Shown: piece after piece, positions 1-9,050 of the stretch
Position numbering within the stretch: position 1 is the first letter of the stretch
Layout of the letters: every line of letters starts with the position of its first letter
Assembly: GCF_026340975.1 (NCBI RefSeq)
Contig: NZ_JAPEOS010000002.1
Coordinates: 2,043,001-2,107,000 of the forward strand
Origin: Streptomyces sp. NBC_01214
GTDB lineage: Bacteria > Actinomycetota > Actinomycetes > Streptomycetales > Streptomycetaceae
Direction: 5' to 3'
Length of the DNA stretch: 64,000 bases
Notes under the pieces: generated by a model
What the model saw: only the letters and a program-made list of their open reading frames with translations
Told to the model about the DNA's origin: nothing
The model's database searches: none
Made by a program: the position numbers and the translations under genes

Positions 1-13
1 TCGGGTCTGTCAT
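1..13 (-). CDS. Possible start of a divergent gene, truncated by the window edge
   Basis: An ATG on the minus strand (first codons M-T-D-P) is preceded by GAGGAG with a 4-nt gap, which looks like a Streptomyces ribosome-binding site. Only 13 bases are inside the window, so nothing can be said about the product. If real, it diverges from the glycan locus and shares the 14-329 intergenic region. This rests on the start signal only. Confidence 0.3.
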
Positions 14-329
14 CGTGCTCCTCGTCCTCTCGTCTGCGCCGCGGGCGAAACGGCGGGCCACCCCTCTAACGCCGCAAGCCCGATCGGGTTTCACCTCCTT
101 ACGCCCTCCGATGCGCCCGGGCGTGAGCGGGAGCACGGTTCCGCTCCCGTGCGCCGCCTTTCACCCCTCGTCCCGGGCCGGGGTCAAGTGCGTTGCGTGA
201 ACAGTCGGTTGATCTGCGGGTGGGGCGACCCGTCGGCGCATATGCTCGCCTCGTACACCCGCACTGCGTACGTCCGTACACCGTGCATTCGTGCTTCCGC
301 ATGCCTCGCAGCCGTAAGGGGACCGCGCC
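14..329. other. Intergenic region upstream of the glycan locus
   Basis: No convincing coding sequence is visible. Near 129-150 there is a GC-rich hairpin (CGGGAGC, 8-nt loop, GCTCCCG) without a T-run. The region presumably carries divergent promoters for the gene leaving the left edge and for the acetyltransferase at 330. I found no promoter hexamers good enough to mark. Confidence 0.4.
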
Positions 330-929
330 GTGAGTGTCCGTATCCAACCCTCCTCCCAGGTCGACGAGAGCGCCGAGCTCGGTGAGGGGACCACGATCTG
401 GGATCTGGCGCAGATCCGCGAGGAGGCCCGGCTCGGGCGCGGGTGCATCGTGGGGCGCGGGGCGTACGTAGGACCCGGCGTACGGATCGGCGACCACGTG
501 AAGCTGCAGAACTACGCACTCGTCTACGAGCCCGCGGTCCTCGGCGACGGGGTCTTCATCGGCCCCGCGGCGGTGCTCACCAACGACTTCTACCCGCGCG
601 CGGTCGACCCCGAGGGCCGGATCAAGCGGGACGGCGACTGGGAGGCCGCCGGGGTCGTGGTCGCCGAGGGGGCCTCGCTCGGGGCCCGCTCGGTGTGCGT
701 GGCCGGGGTGCGCGTCGGGCGCTGGGCGCTCGTCGCGGCCGGCGCCGTCGTGTCCAAGGACGTACCGGACTTCGCGCTCGTCGCGGGCGTACCGGCCCGC
801 CGGATCGGCTGGGTGGGCCGGGCCGGGGTCCGCCTGGTGGAGCGGGAGGGGGAGCCGGGCACCTGGGAGTGTCCTCGCACCGGAGCGCTGCACGAAGAGA
901 AGGACGGCTCGCTCATCGAGCGAACCTGA
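330..929 (+). CDS. Hexapeptide-repeat N-acetyltransferase, WbpD/WlbB-like
   Basis: A 199-residue left-handed beta-helix acetyltransferase. It closely resembles WbpD/WlbB, which acetylates the 3-amino group of UDP-2-acetamido-3-amino-2,3-dideoxyglucuronate using acetyl-CoA. Hexapeptide repeats span about residues 12-155. The motif TNDFYPR (84-90), the VPARRIGW segment (154-161) and the C-terminal CPRTGAL stretch (181-187) follow the WbpD pattern. The GTG start has AAGGGGA upstream at good spacing. It is the first gene of the glycan locus. WbpE-like and WbpB-like partners lie about 20 kb away in the same locus. The family call is firm; the exact sugar is inferred from gene content. Confidence 0.85.
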   Translation: MSVRIQPSSQVDESAELGEGTTIWDLAQIREEARLGRGCIVGRGAYVGPGVRIGDHVKLQNYALVYEPAVLGDGVFIGPAAVLTNDFYPRAVDPEGRIKRDGDWEAAGVVVAEGASLGARSVCVAGVRVGRWALVAAGAVVSKDVPDFALVAGVPARRIGWVGRAGVRLVEREGEPGTWECPRTGALHEEKDGSLIERT

Positions 930-1361
930 CGGAATGTCGGCAATTTAGGGCACCGGCATTTCCTCAAAACCACAATCAATGAACATCCGTGGGCATAACG
1001 TGTCCCTGCACACGGGATCTGAGCAGGCAACAGGCCATGTTCAGTGGGGGGTTGTGTACGACGAGGGCACCGGGGCAGTGCCATGCCGGCGCGGGCACAC
1101 CTGCGCCTGCTGACACTGCCGATCACGCGTGTCCCGGTCCGAGGCATCGCTGGGGGGATCCAGACGCGGCCTCCGGACGGTTCGTGCCGTCGGCGTGACA
1201 TCGCCGCGGGCGCGGACGCCGTCATGCGCAGTTCCCCTCCACGGAGTGACGACCGCCAGGTCCGTCCGAGGAGAACGAACAGAGGGGGTAGGTGTGTTGG
1301 AGCCGTACAGCTCGGACATACGGGGTGCGGGGAGCACCAGGGGAATCGGGGTGGGGACCCG
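930..1361. other. Intergenic region, no gene seen
   Basis: The first 70 bases are noticeably A/T-richer than the surroundings, as expected for a Streptomyces promoter region. A small inverted repeat (CGTGT, 6-nt loop, ACACG) lies near 998-1013. Short open frames here have poor coding bias and no start signal. A promoter for the operon beginning at 1362 is likely, but I cannot place its hexamers. Confidence 0.4.
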
Positions 1362-2531
1362 ATGAACACCACACGATTAGGAGCACTGGCCGACGAGGAT
1401 CCGTCGCTGCACGCCCTCGCCGAGCGGCTGCTCGCGCTGGCCGAGGCGGGGCTCCCGGCGATGTACCTGCCGGACGCCGAGACCTTCGTCTTCACCCGGG
1501 CGGGGGTCATCTCGCCCGAGGGGACTCCCGTCCTCGAGCAGCGGGGAACGAGCACCCGGTACGCGGCGATCACCGCGCTGGGAGCCCGCTTCCTGCCCGA
1601 GGACCGGCAGCGCCCGCTCTTCGGCGGGAGCACCGCCGAGGAGTTCACGGGCGTGCTCGTGGAGCGGCTCCCCGGGGTGACCAACCTCGGCGACGCGGCG
1701 CTCATCGCCTGGGCCGCCGCGGAGACCGGCCATCCCAAACTGGCCGACGCCCTCGACCGGGTGGCCGCGCTGGACGTCCCCGGGCGGCCGCAGTACACGG
1801 TCGAGGCGGCCTGGGTGCTCTCCGCACTCGCGGCCGCGCGCGCCGTGGTGGACGTGGAGGAGCGCCTCGCGGCGGCCCGCGTACGGCTGCTGGCGGCCAG
1901 GGTCGGCGACAGCCCGCTCTTCCCGCACGCCACCGAGCCCGGGCTGGTCCCCGGCTACCGGTCCCACGTGGCCTGTTTCGCCGACCAGACCTATCCGCTG
2001 CAGGCGCTCGCCCGGCTGCACGCGAGCGGCGACGACCCGCAGGCCCTCGCGGCCGCCGACGCCTGCGCCGCCCGCATCTGCGAACTGCAGGGCGACGGCG
2101 GACAGTGGTGGTGGCACTACGACGCCCGCGAGGGCGGCCTGGTGGAGGGGTACCCGGTCTACAGCGTGCACCAGCACGCCATGGCCCCGACCGCACTGTT
2201 CGACCTGGCCGAGGCGGGCGGTACGGACTTCGGCGGCGCGATCCGCCGCGGGCTGCGCTGGATGACCGACGTGCCCGAACTCGCGGATCCCCACGGGAGC
2301 CCGCGGGAGTCGATGATCCGCGAGGACTTCGGCGTCACCTGGCGCAAGGTCTACCGAGGCGACCCGAAGAAGGCCGTCCGGGCCGCCCGCGGGCTCACCA
2401 CCAAGGTGGCGCCGCAGGCACGGCTCGCCCCGCTCGACCGGATCTTCCGCCCCGGCGCGTTGGACCGCGAGTGCCGCCCGTACGAGTTCGGCTGGATGCT
2501 CTTCGCCTGGCTCGGAGGGCCCCAGAGATGA
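1362..2531 (+). CDS. Hypothetical protein, possibly an alpha/alpha-toroid enzyme
   Basis: A 389-residue soluble protein without a signal peptide. The sequence is mostly amphipathic helices, with Trp/His/Tyr-rich turns such as QWWWHYD and YSVHQHAM. This suggests an alpha/alpha-barrel of the six-hairpin glycosidase or terpene-cyclase type, but I do not recognise a named family. The ATG at 1362 has a weak GGTGGGGA upstream. Codon 6 (1377-1379) is TTA, so translation probably needs the bldA tRNA. The stop overlaps the next start (ATGA), which ties it to the glycosyltransferase at 2528. A role in glycan synthesis or modification is inferred from position only. Confidence 0.7.
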   Translation: MNTTRLGALADEDPSLHALAERLLALAEAGLPAMYLPDAETFVFTRAGVISPEGTPVLEQRGTSTRYAAITALGARFLPEDRQRPLFGGSTAEEFTGVLVERLPGVTNLGDAALIAWAAAETGHPKLADALDRVAALDVPGRPQYTVEAAWVLSALAAARAVVDVEERLAAARVRLLAARVGDSPLFPHATEPGLVPGYRSHVACFADQTYPLQALARLHASGDDPQALAAADACAARICELQGDGGQWWWHYDAREGGLVEGYPVYSVHQHAMAPTALFDLAEAGGTDFGGAIRRGLRWMTDVPELADPHGSPRESMIREDFGVTWRKVYRGDPKKAVRAARGLTTKVAPQARLAPLDRIFRPGALDRECRPYEFGWMLFAWLGGPQR

Positions 2532-3310
2532 CACGACGACAGTCCCTCTTCGGGGTCCCGCTCGACCCGCTGACCATGGACGAAACCGTGCAGCGCTGCC
2601 TGGACGCGGTGCGGCGCGGAGAACAGATCGAGATCGGCATGGTCAACGCGGCCAAGCTGGTCAACATGCGGCGCGACCCCCTCCTCGCCGAGGCGGTCGC
2701 CGGCTGCGACCTGGTCCTGGCCGACGGCCAGGCGGTGGTCTGGGCCGGCCGGGTGCTGGGCGTCCGGCTGCCCGAACGGGTGGCGGGAATCGACCTGTTC
2801 ATGCGGTTGCTGGCCGCCGCCGAAGTGGCGGACATCCCCGTCTACCTGCTCGGGGCCCAGGAGGACGTGCTGGAGATGATGCTCGGGCAGATCTCCGAGC
2901 GCTTCCCGAAGCTGCGGGTGGCCGGCAGCCGCAACGGCTACTTCGGCGACGGCGACCAGGAGGCGATCGCCGACGCCATCGCCGACAGTCAGGCGCGGCT
3001 GCTGTTCCTCGGCATGACCTCGCCCAAGAAGGAGATCTTCACCGCCGGCTACGGCAAGCGCACGGGCGCGCACGTCGTCCACGGCGTCGGCGGCTCCTTC
3101 GACATCCTCGCCGGCATCACCAAGCGGGCCCCGCTGGTCTGGCAGCGGATGGGACTCGAATGGTTCTACCGCACCCTCCAGGAACCGCGCCGTCTGGGCA
3201 AGCGCTACCTCACCACCAATGCGGCCTTCCTCCTCATGACGGTGCGGGAACTCATCCACCGCACACCGTCTGCCGGTTCCGCTTCCGCTTCCGCGAACAG
3301 GAGTTACTGA
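2528..3310 (+). CDS. WecG/TagA/CpsF-family glycosyltransferase
   Basis: A 260-residue member of the WecB/TagA/CpsF family (GT26). The family transfers N-acetylmannosamine or its uronic acid from UDP to an undecaprenyl-linked acceptor at the membrane. Diagnostic segments are the N-terminal MVNAAKLVN stretch, the DLVLADGQAVVW segment, and GGSFDILAGITKRAP with its following basic patch. The length is normal for the family. It overlaps its neighbours on both sides (ATGA with the upstream gene, TGATG with the dehydrogenase at 3310). A TagA-type transferase beside WecB- and WecC-like enzymes fits transfer of a ManNAc-derived uronic acid. Donor and acceptor are not proven by sequence. Confidence 0.88.
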   Translation: MTRRQSLFGVPLDPLTMDETVQRCLDAVRRGEQIEIGMVNAAKLVNMRRDPLLAEAVAGCDLVLADGQAVVWAGRVLGVRLPERVAGIDLFMRLLAAAEVADIPVYLLGAQEDVLEMMLGQISERFPKLRVAGSRNGYFGDGDQEAIADAIADSQARLLFLGMTSPKKEIFTAGYGKRTGAHVVHGVGGSFDILAGITKRAPLVWQRMGLEWFYRTLQEPRRLGKRYLTTNAAFLLMTVRELIHRTPSAGSASASANRSY

Positions 3311-4566
3311 TGCGCGTCGTCGTCGTGGGACAGGGATACGTCGGACTGCCCCTGGCCATCCGGGCCGCCGAGGTCGGACACCAGGTGATCGGGTACGACG
3401 TGGACACCCGGCGGGTCAAGAGCCTCGCCGCCGGTGAGTCGTACGTGGAGGACGTCTCCTCCGAACGGCTGGCCCGCGCGCTGGCCCGCGGCACCTACCG
3501 CCCCAGCGAACTGGCCCGGGACTGCGGCGGCTTCGACGTCGCCGTCGTCACGGTCCCGACTCCCTTACAGGACGGAGCCCCGGACCTGCGCTACATCGAG
3601 GAGTCGGCGCACACCCTGGCCCGCTTCCTGCGCCCGGGTGCCACCGTCATCCTGGAGTCCACCACCTACCCGGGCACCACCGAGGAACTGTTCGCGCCCA
3701 TCCTGGAGGACGGCTCCGGGCTCGCCGCGGGCGCCGACTTCCACCTGGGCTACAGCCCCGAGCGCATCGACCCCGGCAACACCGTCTGGGGCTTCCAGCA
3801 GACCCCCAAGGTGGTCTCCGGCGTCGACGCCCGCTCGCTGAAGGCCGTCGAGGCCTTCTACGGGGACCTCGTCGACACCACCGTGCCGGTGCGTTCCCCC
3901 AAGGAGGCCGAGCTGGCCAAACTGCTGGAGAACACCTTCCGGCACGTGAACATCGCCCTCGTCAACGAGATCGCGATGTTCGCCCGCCACCTGGACATCG
4001 ACGTCTGGCAGGCCATCGAGGCGGCGTCCAGCAAGCCCTTCGGCTTCATGAAGTTCACCCCCGGCCCGGGCGTCGGCGGACACTGCCTGCCGATCGACCC
4101 CTCGTACCTCAACTGGCGGGTGCAGCGCGAGCTCGGCCAGAACTTCCGCTTCGTCGAACTCGCCAACGACATCAACAACCACATGCCCGAGTACGTGACG
4201 CGCCGCGTGATCGACGCGCTCAACGCCAAGCGCCGCTCGGTCAACGGCTCCAAGGTCCTGTTGCTGGGCCTCGCCTACAAGAAGAACACCGGCGACGCCC
4301 GGGAGTCGCCCGCCGTCCGCATCGCGAAGCTGCTCCTCGACATGGGAGCCAAGGTCCGCGCGGCCGACCCCCACGTGGTGGAGAGCATCAAGGTCGACGC
4401 CCGCCTCGTGCGGGTCGAGCCGACCCGCAAGGAGCTGGCGGCAGCCGACGTGGTGGTCCTGCTCACCGACCACGACTCCTTCGACTACCAGATGGTCACC
4501 GAGCACGCCTCCTTCGTCCTCGACTGCCGTAACCGGGTCTCCGGACCCACCGTGGAGGTGCTCTGA
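3310..4566 (+). CDS. wecC: UDP-N-acetylhexosamine 6-dehydrogenase (WecC/WbpA-type)
   Basis: A 418-residue UDP-glucose/GDP-mannose dehydrogenase family enzyme. It oxidises C6 of a UDP-N-acetylhexosamine to the uronic acid with two NAD+. The N-terminal Rossmann motif is GQGYVGLP. The catalytic Cys259 lies in GVGGHCLPIDP, and the C-terminal UDP-binding domain has GLAYKKNTGDARESP. It overlaps the previous stop and is followed after 4 bp by the 2-epimerase gene, so WecC (ManNAcA) is a natural reading. WbpA (GlcNAcA) is equally possible. Codon 86 (3565-3567) is TTA, implying bldA dependence. Confidence 0.9.
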   Translation: MRVVVVGQGYVGLPLAIRAAEVGHQVIGYDVDTRRVKSLAAGESYVEDVSSERLARALARGTYRPSELARDCGGFDVAVVTVPTPLQDGAPDLRYIEESAHTLARFLRPGATVILESTTYPGTTEELFAPILEDGSGLAAGADFHLGYSPERIDPGNTVWGFQQTPKVVSGVDARSLKAVEAFYGDLVDTTVPVRSPKEAELAKLLENTFRHVNIALVNEIAMFARHLDIDVWQAIEAASSKPFGFMKFTPGPGVGGHCLPIDPSYLNWRVQRELGQNFRFVELANDINNHMPEYVTRRVIDALNAKRRSVNGSKVLLLGLAYKKNTGDARESPAVRIAKLLLDMGAKVRAADPHVVESIKVDARLVRVEPTRKELAAADVVVLLTDHDSFDYQMVTEHASFVLDCRNRVSGPTVEVL

Positions 4567-4570
4567 CCCC

Positions 4571-5713
4571 GTGACCAGGATCGTCTGCGTGGCCGGGGCC
4601 CGGCCCAACTACATGAAGATCAAACCGGTGATGGACGCACTGGAGCGCCGCGGCGCCGAGGTGATCCTCGTCCACACCGGACAGCACTACGACGAGTCGA
4701 TGAACGACGTGTTCTTCCGCGACCTCGGCATCCGCCCGCCCGACCGCTACCTGGGGGCCGGATCCGGCAGCCACGCCGAGCAGACCGGGCGGGTGATGGC
4801 CGCCTTCGAGCCGCTGATCGACGAACTCGCCCCGGACGCCGTCGTGGTGGTCGGGGACATCAACTCCACCCTCGCCTGCGCCCTCGTCACCGCGAAGGCC
4901 GGCCCCCTGCTGGCCCACGTGGAGGCCGGGCTGCGCAGCCGTGACTGGAGCATGCCCGAGGAGGTCAACCGGGTCGCCACCGACCGGCTCAGCGACTACC
5001 TGCTGGCGCCCTCGCCCGACGCCGCCGTGAACCTGCGGGCGGAGGGCTACCGGGAGGACCAGATCCACGTCGTCGGCAACGTCATGATCGACACCCTCCT
5101 CGCCAACCTGGACCGGGCCCGCCAGTCGGACGTCCTGGACCGGTACGGGCTCACCCGCGGCGGCTACGGCCTGGTCACCCTGCACCGGCCGGCCAACGTG
5201 GACGACCCCGGGGCGCTGCGCGGCCTGCTGAAGGCCCTGGGCGAGATCGCCGACCGCTGTCCACTGCTGCTGCCCGTGCACCCGCGGGCCGCCGAGCGGC
5301 TGGCCGAACTGGGCGTGCCCGGCGGGATCCGGCTGGTCCCGGCCGCCGGATACCTCGACTTCATCGCCCTACAGGACTCCGCCCGCGTGGTGCTCACCGA
5401 CTCCGGGGGCATCCAGGAGGAGACCACCGCCCTGGGGGTGCCCTGCGTGACCCTGCGGGAGAACACCGAGCGCCCCATCACCGTCGAGGAGGGCACGAAC
5501 GTGCTGGCGGGCACGGACCCGGAGCGCATCACGGCCACCGTCCACCAGGTCCTCGACGATCCGCCCGCGGCGCGCTGTCCCGAACTCTGGGACGGCCGGG
5601 CGAGCGAGCGCATCGCCGCGGTCCTGCTCGACGGACCGCCCGCGCACACCCGGCCGCGCCCCACCGACCTCGTGTCGGGCGGGGCGGTCACCGATCCGCA
5701 GCACGTGCTGTAA
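4571..5713 (+). CDS. wecB: UDP-N-acetylglucosamine 2-epimerase (WecB/WbpI-like)
   Basis: A 380-residue non-hydrolysing UDP-sugar 2-epimerase that interconverts gluco and manno configurations at C2. Recognisable segments are GARPNYMKIKP at the N-terminus, HTGQHYD, GDINSTLA, HVEAGLRS, LTDSGGIQEE and the RENTERP uridine-binding region. It starts with GTG 4 bp after the dehydrogenase. Together the two would convert UDP-GlcNAc to UDP-ManNAcA. A WbpI-like enzyme acting on the 2,3-diacetamido uronic acid is the main alternative. Confidence 0.9.
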   Translation: MTRIVCVAGARPNYMKIKPVMDALERRGAEVILVHTGQHYDESMNDVFFRDLGIRPPDRYLGAGSGSHAEQTGRVMAAFEPLIDELAPDAVVVVGDINSTLACALVTAKAGPLLAHVEAGLRSRDWSMPEEVNRVATDRLSDYLLAPSPDAAVNLRAEGYREDQIHVVGNVMIDTLLANLDRARQSDVLDRYGLTRGGYGLVTLHRPANVDDPGALRGLLKALGEIADRCPLLLPVHPRAAERLAELGVPGGIRLVPAAGYLDFIALQDSARVVLTDSGGIQEETTALGVPCVTLRENTERPITVEEGTNVLAGTDPERITATVHQVLDDPPAARCPELWDGRASERIAAVLLDGPPAHTRPRPTDLVSGGAVTDPQHVL

Positions 5714-5735
5714 ACGCAATTCGAAGGGGAAGACC

Positions 5736-6494
5736 ATGGATCTCGCGGAGATCTGGCGGGTCATGCGCAGACGCTGGTACGTGCTGCTGCCCGGACTGCT
5801 GATCACGGCGGCGCTCACCGCCGCCGTGTACCTGCTGGTCCCGGTGGAGTACCGGTCGCAGAGCACGGTGACCCTGCTGAACTCGAAGAAGGCCACGGTG
5901 GCCTTCGACGGCAACCCCTTCCTGAGCACCCAGGCCTCGCTCACCGGCATGGCCGACGGCCTGGCCCGCAACCTCAACTCCGACGACGCCAAGGCCGACC
6001 TCAAGTCCCTCGGCGTCACCGGAGTGCACGAGGCGAAGATCGCCGACAACGCGCTCGGCCCCTACATGTGGCTGAGCGTCGTCGGGACCGACCGGGCCGC
6101 CGTGCTGAAGTCGGACGAGATCCTCACCAAGTACGCGGAGAAGCGGCTGCTGGAGTTCCAGACCCAGCAGTCGGTGACCCCCGACGCCATGATCCGGATG
6201 GCCACGATCGTGCCTCCCCAGAAGCCGGAGGCACAGACCAAGGCCAGGCTCCAGTTCCTGATCATGGCCGGCGCGCTGGGCTTCGTACTCAGCCTGGTGG
6301 CCACCTTCTTCGTGGAGGCCCGGGGGCGCCGGGGGGCATCGCCCGGCAAGCACCGGCCCGCCCCCGGCGAAGGCGGCGACAGCGGTGAGGGAGCCTCCGC
6401 CGACGCAGGTGACCCGACGGCCACCTTGAACATGACCGTCGCCCACCCGGCCGGCTCCACCGCCGCCGGCTCCCGTACGGCCGGCTCGCCGTGA
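5736..6494 (+). CDS. Wzz-like polysaccharide co-polymerase
   Basis: A 252-residue membrane protein of the Wzz/chain-length-determinant type. The N-terminus reads LAEIWRVMRRRWYV, followed by a transmembrane helix (about residues 18-40). An extracytoplasmic helical domain follows, then a second helix near residues 170-190 and a polar Ala/Gly-rich cytoplasmic tail. There is no tyrosine kinase domain. Such proteins set polymer length together with a Wzy polymerase. An AAGGGG ribosome-binding site precedes the ATG, and the stop overlaps the flippase start (GTGA). Two other Wzz-like domains occur in this locus (13581 and 15677), sharing the RRRWYV entry motif. Confidence 0.8.
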   Translation: MDLAEIWRVMRRRWYVLLPGLLITAALTAAVYLLVPVEYRSQSTVTLLNSKKATVAFDGNPFLSTQASLTGMADGLARNLNSDDAKADLKSLGVTGVHEAKIADNALGPYMWLSVVGTDRAAVLKSDEILTKYAEKRLLEFQTQQSVTPDAMIRMATIVPPQKPEAQTKARLQFLIMAGALGFVLSLVATFFVEARGRRGASPGKHRPAPGEGGDSGEGASADAGDPTATLNMTVAHPAGSTAAGSRTAGSP

Positions 6495-7948
6495 CCGGCC
6501 CCGCGGCGGACACCGAGAGCACCACCCCGACGGCGGCGGCGCCCTCGCTGGGGCGCAAGGTCGGCTCCGCCGCCAAGTGGAGCCTGATCAACACCGTGGT
6601 CATGCGCCTCGGCAACTTCGCCACCGGCATCGTCCTGGCCCGCTTCTTCCTCGGACCCGAGGCCTGGGGCGTGTACGGGATCGCCCAGACGGTCCTGCTG
6701 GTCCTCCTCTCCGCCAACGAACTCGGCGTCTCGCTGGCGATCGTGCGCTGGGAGGGCGACCCCCGCCGCTTCGCCCCGACCGTCCTCACCCTCAGCGCCG
6801 CCTCCAGCTGCCTGCTGTACGCCGTACTGTTCGCGGTCGCCCCCGCGGTGGCCGGGGTGCTCGGCTCGCCCGAAGCCTCCGGCGTCCTGCGGGTGATGTG
6901 CCTGTGCGTGGTCCTCGACGGACTCTCCCAGGTCCCCGCCGGCTTCCTCACCCGGGAGTTCGCGCAAGGTCGACGGATGGCCGTCGACGGGCTCAACTTC
7001 GTCCTCAGCACCGCGGTGACCCTGCTGCTCGCGGTCGACGGCTGGGGCGCCATGAGCTTCGCCTGGGGATCCGTGGTGGGCAACGTGGCCGCGCTGATCG
7101 GCTGCTGCCTCGCCGCGCCCGGCACCCTGAAGTTCGGCTGGGACCGGGAACAGGCCCGGGCCCTGCTGAAGTTCGGGCTGCCGCTCGCCGGGGCCAGCAT
7201 GCTCGCCCTCGGCGTGGTCAACGTGGACACCATGGTGGTGGGCTCGGCCCTGGACCCCCTCGCCCTGGGCTTCTACGTGCTCGCCTTCAACATCTCCGGC
7301 TGGCCCGTGCGCATCATCTCCGAAGCGGCCCGCCGCGTCTCCTTCGCGGGCTTCTCCCGGCTGGCCGACTCGCCGCAGGCGCTGGCCGCCGGATTCGCCC
7401 GCGCCCTCGGCATCGTCATGGCCGGCACCGTCCCGATCTGCGTCCTGCTCGCCGCGCTCGCCGCCCCCGTCGTGGAGCTCATTTACGGTGAACGCTGGCT
7501 GCCGGCCGCCCGGGCCCTGCCCTGGCTGATGGCGCTCGGCCTGGTCCGCATCGGCTGCGAACTCGCCTACGACTGCCTGGTGGCCATCGGCCGGCGCCGC
7601 TCGCTCATCGGCGTCCAGGCACTCTGGCTGGTCATCCTGATCCCGGCCCTCGTGATCGGCGCCCGCACCGGCGGGATCGTCGGAGTGGCCCAGGGCCACG
7701 TCCTGGTCGCCGGGGCCGTCGTGGTCCCGGTCTTCCTCCTCGCCCTGCACCGCGGGGGCATCCGCGTGGGCACCGTCGCCCGGGCCTGCGCCTGGCCGCT
7801 GCTCGGCGGCGCGGCGATGGCCGCCGTACTCCTCTTCCTGGAGCGGTACCTGGGCCAGGGCGTGCTCGCGCTCCTGGCGACCGGAGCCGCCGGCACCCTG
7901 TGCTACGTCCTGTGCGTCCTGCCCGGCCGCGCATTACTCAAAGGGTAG
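6491..7948 (+). CDS. Wzx-like polysaccharide flippase (MOP superfamily)
   Basis: A 485-residue polytopic membrane protein with 12-14 hydrophobic segments in the PST/MurJ-like pattern. It is expected to flip undecaprenyl-linked repeat units across the membrane. The N-terminus (SAAKWSLINTVVMRLGNFATG) and the central loop with ISEAARRVSFAGFSRL are typical of actinobacterial oligosaccharide flippases. The GTG start overlaps the Wzz-like stop. Codon 482 (7934-7936), five codons before the stop, is TTA. The next gene starts 6 bp later. Confidence 0.85.
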   Translation: MTGPAADTESTTPTAAAPSLGRKVGSAAKWSLINTVVMRLGNFATGIVLARFFLGPEAWGVYGIAQTVLLVLLSANELGVSLAIVRWEGDPRRFAPTVLTLSAASSCLLYAVLFAVAPAVAGVLGSPEASGVLRVMCLCVVLDGLSQVPAGFLTREFAQGRRMAVDGLNFVLSTAVTLLLAVDGWGAMSFAWGSVVGNVAALIGCCLAAPGTLKFGWDREQARALLKFGLPLAGASMLALGVVNVDTMVVGSALDPLALGFYVLAFNISGWPVRIISEAARRVSFAGFSRLADSPQALAAGFARALGIVMAGTVPICVLLAALAAPVVELIYGERWLPAARALPWLMALGLVRIGCELAYDCLVAIGRRRSLIGVQALWLVILIPALVIGARTGGIVGVAQGHVLVAGAVVVPVFLLALHRGGIRVGTVARACAWPLLGGAAMAAVLLFLERYLGQGVLALLATGAAGTLCYVLCVLPGRALLKG

Positions 7949-7954
7949 ACAGCT

Positions 7955-9028
7955 GTGACACAGCACCGAAGGCGCCTGACGGCGTGGCTGCTCGCCGCAG
8001 TGGTCCTCGCCGTCGTCCTCACCCTCTACAAGGCCGACAGCACCGCGGTGACCGAGCACGCGGCGGCGCCCGGCGCCACCGCGAGCGCCCCGCCCCCCGC
8101 CACGGACCCGCCCCCGTCCTCCGCCCCGCCGCCCACCTCTTCCGCCCCGCCCTCCCCGACCGCCTCGTCGGCGGCGAGCGAACCGTCGCCCACCGCCCCC
8201 ACCCCCGCCTGCACCTCGCCCGGCACCTGCGGATTCCCCGATGAGCGCAGCACCGGTCCGCGGATCGAGCTGGAGCGGCACGACACCGGGAACATGTCCG
8301 TCAAGGAGAACGGCACGGTCATCAAGGGCTGGGACATCCGCGGCTCCCTCGACATCTACGCCAACGACGTCACCGTCATCGACAGCAAGATCACCTCGAC
8401 CAACTGGTGGGGGATCAACCTGCGACCCGGCTACAGCGGACTGAAGGTCCTGCACACCACGATCACCGCCGTGCCCGGCAAGGGCCCCGACAACGGGGGC
8501 GTCAACTACGCGGTCTCCAACATGGGCGGCAGCTCGATCGAGGTCGGCTGGTGCGACATCTCGGTGTTCGGCAACGCCCTGTCCATGGGCCAGGGCGACC
8601 TGCACGACAACTACGTCCACGACATCGTCGCCTTCCGCAACCAGGGCGGCGAATGGCAGCACACCGACGCCGTCATCAGCGGCGGCGGCAACAAGGGCCG
8701 GCTGACCATCCGCCGCAACACCCTGCTCAACCCCACCGCGGTGGACCGGGGCGCCACCGCGGCCGTGGGCCTGTTCGCCGACACCGGAGTGGTCTCCTCC
8801 GTCGTCGTCGACGGCAACTGGCTGGCCGGGGGAGCGTACGCCCTCTACGGCGGCGGCCCGGGCGCCACCGGCATCCAGGTCACGAACAACGTCTTCTCCA
8901 CCCAGTACCACCCGGCCGCCGGGGCCTACGGCGCCGCCACCGCCTGGAACGCGGGCGGCGCGGGCAACGTGTGGAAGGGCAACCGCATGTCCGACGGCAG
9001 GCCCGTCGAACCCCCACCCGCCTCCTGA
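7955..9028 (+). CDS. Secreted right-handed beta-helix protein
   Basis: A 357-residue protein with an N-terminal hydrophobic segment (about residues 8-26) acting as a signal or anchor. A Pro/Ser/Ala-rich linker follows (about 38-90), then a parallel beta-helix domain with repeated Asn/Gly turns such as NDVTVIDSKI, GDLHDNYVHD and GIQVTNNVFS. Such domains bind or cleave polysaccharides, and several are lyases or epimerases. No catalytic set can be assigned by eye. It lies between the flippase (6 bp) and a GT2 gene (22 bp), so action on the exported glycan is a reasonable inference. Confidence 0.78.
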   Translation: MTQHRRRLTAWLLAAVVLAVVLTLYKADSTAVTEHAAAPGATASAPPPATDPPPSSAPPPTSSAPPSPTASSAASEPSPTAPTPACTSPGTCGFPDERSTGPRIELERHDTGNMSVKENGTVIKGWDIRGSLDIYANDVTVIDSKITSTNWWGINLRPGYSGLKVLHTTITAVPGKGPDNGGVNYAVSNMGGSSIEVGWCDISVFGNALSMGQGDLHDNYVHDIVAFRNQGGEWQHTDAVISGGGNKGRLTIRRNTLLNPTAVDRGATAAVGLFADTGVVSSVVVDGNWLAGGAYALYGGGPGATGIQVTNNVFSTQYHPAAGAYGAATAWNAGGAGNVWKGNRMSDGRPVEPPPAS

Positions 9029-9050
9029 CCACCGAAAGGACCGACAGGCC

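Noticed and set aside
989..1198. A 69-codon frame between the acetyltransferase and the toroid-like gene
   Set aside because: It has no ribosome-binding site, and wobble-position GC is not raised above the other frames.
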